Assembly: GCA_003452395.1 (NCBI GenBank)
Contig: DMOI01000040.1
Coordinates: forward strand, 97,872-128,685
Source of the DNA: Clostridiales bacterium
GTDB lineage: Bacteria > Bacillota > Clostridia > Lachnospirales > UBA12420
Reading direction: 5' to 3'
DNA: 30,814 bases
The position numbers were made by a program, and so were the translations under genes. This document shows, piece after piece, positions 25,372 through 30,814 of the stretch. The notes under the pieces were generated by a model. That model saw only the letters and a list, made by a program, of their open reading frames with translations, had not been told where the DNA came from and searched no databases. The stretch's first letter is position 1; each line of letters begins with the position of its first letter.

Positions 25372-26568
25372 TTATATGTTCCCCACTATCTCTTTCGTAT
25401 CTCTTGCTATTGTAAGCTCCTCATTAGTTGGTACTACCATTACTTTTACTTTACTATCTGGTGTAGATATTTCTACTAATTTACTTCTGCAGTTATTAGC
25501 TTCTTTATCAATAGTTATTCCCATATAGCCAAAATAGTTACATACCTTTTCTCTTTGTTTTATGCCTTTTTCGCCTGTTCCTGCAGTAAATATTATTAGA
25601 TCTACTCCATTCATTGCTGCAATATATCCACCTATATATTTTACTACCATATGGGTATACATTTTTAAAGATATTAGTGCTCTTTCATTTCCTTCTCGCG
25701 CTGCATTTTCTATATCTCTCATATCATTAGATACTCCAGATATTCCAAACAAACCGGACTTTGTATTTAATACATTATCTATTTCATCAATAGTCATTCC
25801 CTCTTCATTAACAAGAAATTTGATAATAGCAGGATCTATATCTCCTGATCTAGTGCCCATCATGAGCCCCTCAAGTGGTGTAAATCCCATAGAAGTATCT
25901 TCCACTATTCCGTGATTTAGGGCACATATACTTCCTCCATTACCTAAATGGCACGATATTATTTTAAGTTCATCAACTTTTTTATTTAATACCTCTGCAG
26001 CTTTGTTTGTAACATATTTATGTGATGTACCATGGAATCCATATCTTCTTATGCCATATTTCTCATAATATTCATATGGCAATGCATACAAATACGCCAC
26101 TTTACTCATAGATTGGTGAAATGCTGTATCAAAAACTGCAATCATAGGAACGTTTGGAAGTATTTTCTCACATTCATCAATACCTATAAGGTTAGCAGGA
26201 TTATGAAGAGGTGCAAGGGGAATACATTTTTTTATAGCTTCTTTTACATCTCTATCTACAATAACAGATTTATTAAAGTTCTCCCCACCATGAACAACTC
26301 TATGTCCTACTGCATCTATCTCACTTAAATCTTTTATAACACCAGTTTCTTTATCTGTTAATAACTTTACCATGAACTTTATCGCTTCTGTATGGTGGTT
26401 TAACTGTGTGTGTATAGTTTTTTCTTCACCATTCGCCTCGTGCGTTGTAAACGTACCCTCCATCCCAACTTTTTCTGCATACCCTTTTGCTAAAACTGCT
26501 TCTGTCTCCATATCTAGTAGCTGATACTTTAAAGATGAACTACCGCAATTAACTACTAAAATTTTCAT
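25372..26568 (-). CDS. ackA: Acetate kinase
   Basis: Converts acetyl phosphate and ADP to acetate and ATP, the energy-yielding end of acetate fermentation. About 398 residues, standard length. Signatures: N-terminal MKILVVNCGSSSLKYQLLD, VGHRVVHGGENF, IAVFDTAFHQSM, YGFHGTSHKYV (catalytic region), ISCHLGNGGSICA, and the C-terminal IIFTAGTGEKG. Start chosen at ATG 26568, eight bases after AAGGAG; in-frame starts up to 26685 run into non-coding repeat-flanking DNA. Its usual partner pta is 3 kb upstream, separated by nucleotide genes and a palindromic element. Confidence 0.97.
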   Translation of the reverse strand: MKILVVNCGSSSLKYQLLDMETEAVLAKGYAEKVGMEGTFTTHEANGEEKTIHTQLNHHTEAIKFMVKLLTDKETGVIKDLSEIDAVGHRVVHGGENFNKSVIVDRDVKEAIKKCIPLAPLHNPANLIGIDECEKILPNVPMIAVFDTAFHQSMSKVAYLYALPYEYYEKYGIRRYGFHGTSHKYVTNKAAEVLNKKVDELKIISCHLGNGGSICALNHGIVEDTSMGFTPLEGLMMGTRSGDIDPAIIKFLVNEEGMTIDEIDNVLNTKSGLFGISGVSNDMRDIENAAREGNERALISLKMYTHMVVKYIGGYIAAMNGVDLIIFTAGTGEKGIKQREKVCNYFGYMGITIDKEANNCRSKLVEISTPDSKVKVMVVPTNEELTIARDTKEIVGNI

Positions 26569-26671
26569 ATATTTCTCCTTTCTGATTGAAATTGTGTCAA
26601 GAACTATGATATAACATACTCTTTTTACACTCATTCTTCTTATTATATTTTTTAACATATCCACTAAACTA

Positions 26672-26826
26672 GCGTTGCGAGGCACGAAGCAATCCCTTGT
26701 ATTAGCACATAAATTAATGTTAGCAACTTATCTAACATTAGTTTACACAAATGTAAAGTATTCTACTAGCATTTACAATCCGTTGTTCTTAATTAAGAAC
26801 AACGGATTGCTTCGTTACACGCAAAC
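26672..26826. repeat. Composite palindromic element between the MazG-like gene and ackA
   Basis: Three nested structures. Outer arms GCGTTGCGAGGCACGAAGCA (from 26672) and GGATTGCTTCGTTACACGCA (from 26804) are imperfect inverted copies. Within lies a 9-bp hairpin TAATGTTAG/CTAACATTA (26715-26740) and a perfect 34-base palindrome (26776-26809) with half-site CAATCCGTTGTTCTTAA. The TTGCGAGG...CGAAGCAATCC pattern resembles dispersed repeats I know from many bacterial genomes. No gene was found in it. It could be a MITE-like or REP-like element. Confidence 0.7.
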
Positions 26827-26838
26827 CATATATATATC

Positions 26839-27207
26839 TTAACAATTACATGATGGTTTGTAATCTTCTCTTCCTTCAATATTCCCCATCTGTCTTTCTA
26901 TATTATGTAGTTGTTTTTCATAAATAACATCAAATATTTCTTTTTCAAATCCTAATCTAATAATGAGGTCTAGCCACATCAAGAATACATCTCCAAGCTC
27001 TTCTTTTATCTTAGTTTCATCTTCCTTTTCGGGTTTTTTCCAATATTTATAGTTTATGGCTCTATTTACTTCATCAGTTTCACCAACAATATATGCCATG
27101 AAACTCATAATCATATCTCTACGATCCCTAAACTCATATCTGTGTTTATCCATATGTTTTTTTACTTCTTTTTGTCTTTCAATTAACTTATCTATCATTA
27201 CGCTCAC
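26839..27207 (-). CDS. MazG-like nucleotide pyrophosphohydrolase
   Basis: A 122-residue all-alpha NTP pyrophosphatase candidate. The family metal-binding motifs appear as FMAYIVGETDEVNRAINY (E-x-x-E like) and KEELGDVFLMWLDLIIRLG (E-x-x-D). Such enzymes split (d)NTPs to NMP and pyrophosphate and include dUTPase- and dCTPase-like members. As the last gene of the thymidylate set, removal of dCTP or dUTP to feed dUMP synthesis is a reasonable inference, not proven. The ends CNC are unusual but not diagnostic. It starts six bases after the dfrA stop. Confidence 0.82.
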   Translation of the reverse strand: MSVMIDKLIERQKEVKKHMDKHRYEFRDRRDMIMSFMAYIVGETDEVNRAINYKYWKKPEKEDETKIKEELGDVFLMWLDLIIRLGFEKEIFDVIYEKQLHNIERQMGNIEGREDYKPSCNC

Positions 27208-27213
27208 CTCAAA

Positions 27214-27702
27214 TCAAATTTTCCTTTTATAAACCACCCAAATATATGAATATTCATTATCTATAGACTCTTTGGTAGCCTCGACACTTTCTATTTCCCA
27301 TTCATCCCCTATGTCAGGAAAAAATGTATCTGCATCAAATTCGTGAAATATGTGTGTTATATAAAGTTTATCTGCATATGCCATAAATTGTTCATAAACT
27401 GATTGCCCACCACATATAAATATATCTTTATCTTTAATACTCTTATTTAATTCTAGTACTTCATCTATATTTGAAAATACTTTAGCACTTTCAAACAAAA
27501 TGTTTTCTCTTGTTAATACAATATTTTCCCTATCCTTCAAAGGTTTTTGTGGAAGACTTTCATAGGTTTTTCTTCCCATTACCACTATATTACCTTTTGT
27601 AATGTTTTTAAAATATTGTAAATCTTCTTTTATGTAAACTAATAATTTATTATCCTTGCCTATTCCATTATGCTTATCTACAGCAACAATAATATTTATC
27701 AT
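27214..27702 (-). CDS. dfrA: Dihydrofolate reductase
   Basis: Reduces dihydrofolate to tetrahydrofolate with NADPH. 162 residues, normal length. Visible motifs: MINIIVAVDKHNGIGKDNKL, the acidic active-site residue in YIKEDLQYFK, the cofactor site VVMGRKTYESLP, NIVLTRE, IFICGGQSVYEQF and the C-terminal strands. The ATG overlaps the thyA stop by four bases (ATGA), so translation is probably coupled: ThyA produces the dihydrofolate that this enzyme recycles. The chromosomal type is usually called folA or dfrA. Confidence 0.96.
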   Translation of the reverse strand: MINIIVAVDKHNGIGKDNKLLVYIKEDLQYFKNITKGNIVVMGRKTYESLPQKPLKDRENIVLTRENILFESAKVFSNIDEVLELNKSIKDKDIFICGGQSVYEQFMAYADKLYITHIFHEFDADTFFPDIGDEWEIESVEATKESIDNEYSYIWVVYKRKI

Positions 27703-28529
27703 ATAGATACCTCAAATCTAGGTATGTCTGGTCCTGCTACATAATCAGTCAATATAAAATCTTCATGTTTAAAGTCATAAAAATTCTTTATGTCTGGATT
27801 GAGTGAAAACTTTGGTGCCGGAAACTCTTTAGCATCTAATAATTTTTCGACCGTAGGTATGTGTCTATCATATATATGACAGTCAGCGATAACATGAAGT
27901 AGCTTCCCTGGTTTGAATCCTGTTACTTGTGCAATCATATGAATTAATACAGCATGTTGCACAACATCCCAATTCCCTGCTGCTAATATATCTGCTGATC
28001 TTTGATTTAATATAGCATTTAATTTATCTCCTACAACATTAAATGTCATAGAGTATACACATGGATACAGTCTCATTTCATGCAGGTCTTGATGAACATA
28101 TGTATTTGTTATTATTCTTCGAGAATACGGATTATTTTTCAAATCATATATTAATCTATCAACTTGATCAAACTCTCCTTCTTTGTACTGATGCTTTACA
28201 CCTAATTGATATCCATATGTTTTTCCAATCAATCCATTTTCATCAGCCCATGCATCCCATATCTTTAAATTAAAATCATTTATATTATTAGATTTCTTTT
28301 GCCATGTCCATAGTAATTCTTCAACTACTCCTCTAAGGCTTATAGGTCTGATTGTTAGTAGTGGAAATTCTTTAGATAAATCATACTCATTAACTACACC
28401 AAAAAGCTTTTTTGTATATGCCCTAGTCCCATCTGGCCAGTTCCCTCGGACATTTTGTCCCGTTGTATCAAAGCCTTCCTCAAGTATTTTTCTACAAGTC
28501 TCTTTGTAAATTTTGTCTACCATACTCAT
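27699..28529 (-). CDS. thyA: Thymidylate synthase ThyA
   Basis: Methylates dUMP to dTMP using methylene-tetrahydrofolate. 276 residues. The catalytic cysteine lies in LYPCVYSMTFNVV, with the arginine-serine phosphate site in NQRSADILAAGNWDVVQHA, plus VEELLWTWQKKSNNI, IADCHIYDRHI and a C-terminal FEVSI. The LYPCVY context, rather than PPCH, places it nearer the Bacillus ThyA and phage phi3T type than Escherichia ThyA. It overlaps the deaminase upstream and dfrA downstream by four bases each. Confidence 0.96.
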   Translation of the reverse strand: MSMVDKIYKETCRKILEEGFDTTGQNVRGNWPDGTRAYTKKLFGVVNEYDLSKEFPLLTIRPISLRGVVEELLWTWQKKSNNINDFNLKIWDAWADENGLIGKTYGYQLGVKHQYKEGEFDQVDRLIYDLKNNPYSRRIITNTYVHQDLHEMRLYPCVYSMTFNVVGDKLNAILNQRSADILAAGNWDVVQHAVLIHMIAQVTGFKPGKLLHVIADCHIYDRHIPTVEKLLDAKEFPAPKFSLNPDIKNFYDFKHEDFILTDYVAGPDIPRFEVSI

Positions 28530-29062
28530 AATTCAACACCACCTTCGAAGTATTCTAACATATACGGATTATACTTTTCCGCATATTCTTTCAACATGTT
28601 ATATGCATCTTGATCTTTCAAGTCAGCTTGAATATCACACAAATCAAAATTTACAGAAACCCTACTTTTTTTTAATAATTGTTTAGTTTCACTATTTAAA
28701 TATTTTCCCGATTCTTTATACTTATCACAATTTGTATATAGTTTCTTAAACCCACTTGCTATAACTAGATGTGCACATGGGTGGCATGGAAAAAGTGTAA
28801 CATACATTATGTACTTATCAATGTTTTCAATATCAACTGACCTATTTTTAAATGCATCTGCAATTGCATCAACTTCAGCATGTCTAGCTGCCCATCCTTT
28901 ATCATCCCAACTTAATTCTTCACTTGGTAGCTGATTATATCCAGCCCCTACTATTTCACCTTCTGGATTTACAATTATACATCCCGTCTTTGTATTAGGA
29001 TCCTTGCTAAAAGTTTCAGCTATGATTGATGCTGCATTCATATAAGTTTCATTACTCATCAT
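28526..29062 (-). CDS. dCMP/CMP-type deaminase
   Basis: Zinc-dependent nucleotide deaminase, 178 residues, probably converting dCMP to dUMP. The zinc motifs are ARHAEVDAIADAF (HAE) and TLFPCHPCAHLVI (PCxxC); SKDPNTKTGCIIV and GAGYNQLP are also family features. The C-terminal third (about 125-178) is longer than a minimal deaminase. Two ATGs stand in tandem; AGGAG lies about nine bases before the first. Its stop overlaps thyA by ATGA, so its product dUMP is the ThyA substrate. Confidence 0.9.
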   Translation of the reverse strand: MMSNETYMNAASIIAETFSKDPNTKTGCIIVNPEGEIVGAGYNQLPSEELSWDDKGWAARHAEVDAIADAFKNRSVDIENIDKYIMYVTLFPCHPCAHLVIASGFKKLYTNCDKYKESGKYLNSETKQLLKKSRVSVNFDLCDIQADLKDQDAYNMLKEYAEKYNPYMLEYFEGGVEL

Positions 29063-29101
29063 TTTAATATGCTCCTTTTTTATATTAGATTTTTAAATTT
29101 A

Positions 29102-29631
29102 TTACAATATATCCATCTTTACTAATTCATTGTATATTTGTTCATTCACTATATTTCTATTTTCCTCTGTTAATGTTATTATTCTGATATCTCCCATTTT
29201 TTTATTAAATCAACTTTCTCATGTTCTTTCTGAAATATAATCCCAAATAAAGTCTTATCACCTTTTATAATATCCTCAACAATTTTAAAAAATTGATTTG
29301 ACATCAGCTCTATTGGACCAATTTCATCAATTACAAAAATTTTATTACTATCCATTTCTTTTTCAAAATATGGTATTACAACATTGTCAAAGCTTTTTAT
29401 GTCTACACCGTATCTACCTACTCTTGAATTGGTATCAAATTTAATATCAGACATTCGACATCTCGTACCATCCAAAGTTGTACAATCAAATCCAACTCTC
29501 TCTCCATTTTCTCTGATTTCTTCTGTATAAAACCCAACGCATTTTTCTCTTCCAAATTTTTCAATTATATTTAATAAACAAGTTGTTTTACCAACGCCAG
29601 GTTTTCCAGTTATAAGTATTTTGAGTGACAT
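29102..29631 (-). CDS. THEP1-family nucleoside triphosphatase, with -1 frameshift
   Basis: P-loop NTPase like THEP1/MJ1559, cleaving NTPs in vitro, with no settled cell role. Walker A is TGKPGVGKTT (8-17) and Walker B KIFVIDEIGPIELMS. In the first frame the protein stops after 150 residues (stop at 29179-29181), short for the family. The next frame continues it: after LIKK the -1 frame reads MGDIRIITLTEENRNIVNEQ and goes on to a stop at 29102, giving about 176 residues. The switch is at A AAA AAA T (T-run 29197-29203), a classic slippery heptamer in the right phase. It could be programmed shifting, transcript slippage, a mutation or a homopolymer sequencing error. It starts about 85 bases after pta. 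Confidence 0.85.
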
Positions 29632-29714
29632 TTTTTGTACACATCCTTATCTACCCTATATTTTACGTTTATTTACTTAAGAAGTTTCTCCGTTGCCCAC
29701 ATAAACGGCGTGTA

Positions 29715-30707
29715 TCAATCTTGTTGGCATTGCACCGCCGTTATGGCTACCACCCCTACTACATCCATCGCACTACACCCACGCGACAAGTCATTTACTG
29801 GCTTTGCTATACCTTGTGTTATAGGTCCGTATGCTTCTGCTTTTGCGAGCCTTTGTACTAGCTTATATCCTATATTACCTGCATCTAGATTTGGAAACAC
29901 AAGTACATTTGCTTTTCCTGCGACTTTACTATCAGGTGCTTTTAATTTAGCAACATTATCTACTAGAGCTGCATCAAGCTGCAATTCTCCGTCAAGATTT
30001 AAGTCAGGGTATCTTTCATTAGCAATTTTAGTGGCTTGTACCACTTTATCTACATCTGTATGAGATGCACTGCCTTTTGTAGAGAATGATAGCATAGCAA
30101 TATTTGCCTTTTCTCCCACTAGATACTCGAACGATTTTGAAGAACTATAGGCAATCTCTGCAAGTTCATCAGCTGTTGGGTTAGGATTCAAACCGCAATC
30201 AGCAAATACGAATTTTCCGTTTGCTCCATATTCTGAGTTTGGCACATCCATGATAAAGAAGGCTGACACAAGCTTGGTTTCTGGTGCAGTTTTAAGTATT
30301 TGCAGTGCTGGTCTTAGTGTATCAGCTGAAGAATGTATGGCTCCTGATACCATACCATCTGCTTCTCCCTGTTTTACTAACATTACGCCAAAATACACAG
30401 GATCTTTTAATGTGTTTCTAGCTTCATCCTCTGTCATACCCTTACTTCTTCGTATTTCCACAAGTGTATTTATATATTCATCTATATGTTCAAAATTATT
30501 ATTATCTATTATTCTTGCCTTTTTTATATCAAGTCCATCGGCATTTTTAGCTATTTCATCTGGGTTCCCGATTAAAATAATATCAGCTATATCCTCTTTT
30601 AGCAACATCTCAGTAGCTTCAAGTATCCTTCTATCATAAGCTTCTGGCAGTACAATTACTTTTTTATTTTGTTTTGCCTTTTCTTTTATTTCCTCAAAAA
30701 AACTCAT
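29715..30707 (-). CDS. pta: Phosphate acetyltransferase
   Basis: Converts acetyl-CoA and phosphate to acetyl phosphate, feeding AckA. 330 residues, the short single-domain Pta of Gram-positive bacteria. Features: KVIVLPEAYDRRILEA, IILIGNPDEI, GMVSGAIHSSADTLRPAL, FADCGLNPNPTADELAEIA, MLSFSTKGSA, GELQLDAALV and the C-terminal NDLSRGCSAMDVVGVVAITA. The ATG is preceded by AAGGAGGG. It heads this end of the window behind its own probable promoter. Confidence 0.97.
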   Translation of the reverse strand: MSFFEEIKEKAKQNKKVIVLPEAYDRRILEATEMLLKEDIADIILIGNPDEIAKNADGLDIKKARIIDNNNFEHIDEYINTLVEIRRSKGMTEDEARNTLKDPVYFGVMLVKQGEADGMVSGAIHSSADTLRPALQILKTAPETKLVSAFFIMDVPNSEYGANGKFVFADCGLNPNPTADELAEIAYSSSKSFEYLVGEKANIAMLSFSTKGSASHTDVDKVVQATKIANERYPDLNLDGELQLDAALVDNVAKLKAPDSKVAGKANVLVFPNLDAGNIGYKLVQRLAKAEAYGPITQGIAKPVNDLSRGCSAMDVVGVVAITAVQCQQD

Positions 30708-30768
30708 TAAAACCCTCCTTAATTATTAGCGTTTCAAGATTTGAAAACTTACAAATCATCTCTATCAC

Positions 30769-30797
30769 ATTATAACCATAATTCTCCAAAAAAACAA
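30769..30797 (-). promoter_or_regulatory. Probable promoter of pta
   Basis: Minus strand: TTGTTT (30792-30797), 17-base spacer, perfect TATAAT (30769-30774) with TGGT just before it. The -35 box is weak; the leader would be about 55 bases. Confidence 0.55.
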
Positions 30798-30814
30798 GAG
30801 AAAAATAAAACTTT

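Noticed and set aside
26569..26685. 39-residue N-terminal extension of acetate kinase
   Set aside because: Acetate kinases begin MKILVVNCGSSS, and a strong AAGGAG precedes that ATG; the upstream DNA borders a repeat element.
26776..26809. 34-base palindrome considered as a terminator of the MazG-like gene
   Set aside because: No T-run follows on the minus strand, and the flanking arms fit a repeat element better.
1..30814. tRNA, rRNA, tmRNA, riboswitch or T-box elements
   Set aside because: None recognised by eye in the spacers on either strand; short non-coding RNAs without known motifs would be missed.

Overview
The window is AT-rich DNA from a low-GC Gram-positive bacterium, most likely an anaerobic, spore-forming member of the class Clostridia. 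The evidence is a tiny spoVM-like sporulation gene, an HrcA/CIRCE-controlled hrcA-grpE-dnaK heat-shock cluster, an acetate fermentation pair (pta and ackA), an S-layer-type surface protein, strong Shine-Dalgarno sites and intrinsic terminators. I cannot name the genus from the sequence alone. Coding density is high, no gene-free stretch exceeds about 300 bases, and every gene but one lies on the minus strand, so transcription runs mostly from high to low coordinates.

Reading along the minus strand from high coordinates: pta (29.7-30.7 kb) is followed by a compact set of nucleotide genes (THEP1-like NTPase, dCMP-type deaminase, thyA, dfrA, MazG-like pyrophosphohydrolase). Three of these (deaminase, thyA, dfrA) overlap by ATGA. 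They form a route to dTMP with regeneration of tetrahydrofolate. This block and a palindromic repeat element separate pta from ackA (25.4-26.6 kb). Next come a 1048-residue exported protein with PKD-like, Ig-like and SLH domains (22.1-25.2 kb) and a two-gene signalling pair: a receiver-histidine kinase hybrid and a response regulator with an odd C-terminal domain. An RsuA/RluB-type pseudouridine synthase and the Tex RNA-binding protein follow.

At 15.5-16.5 kb sits the only plus-strand gene. Its protein has regularly spaced proline-containing repeats that resemble the mTERF fold, otherwise best known from mitochondria and chloroplasts. Its promoter is perfect consensus and lies back to back with an equally perfect promoter for tsaE. 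The tsaE promoter probably drives tsaE, a radical-SAM enzyme of the YtqA/YhcC family, a metallophosphoesterase, a coiled-coil membrane protein, a HAD phosphatase and a lipoprotein cyclophilin, ending at a strong terminator at 10.45 kb.

The heat-shock block (10.4-3.6 kb) runs from a consensus promoter and a perfect CIRCE operator through hrcA, grpE, dnaK, pepF and dnaJ. The oligoendopeptidase gene pepF is inserted between dnaK and dnaJ. It is followed by dnaG and rpoD (a macromolecular-synthesis pair lacking rpsU here) and, at the low-coordinate edge, two very small genes: a 52-residue two-helix membrane protein and a 21-residue SpoVM-like peptide.

The items most worth a second look are the mTERF-like protein, the apparent -1 frameshift at an A7 slippery heptamer in the THEP1 gene, the SpoVM-like micro-gene, the degenerate kinase-like domain in the response regulator, a probable ATT start codon, and heptameric repeat arrays that supply the ribosome-binding site and start of one gene.
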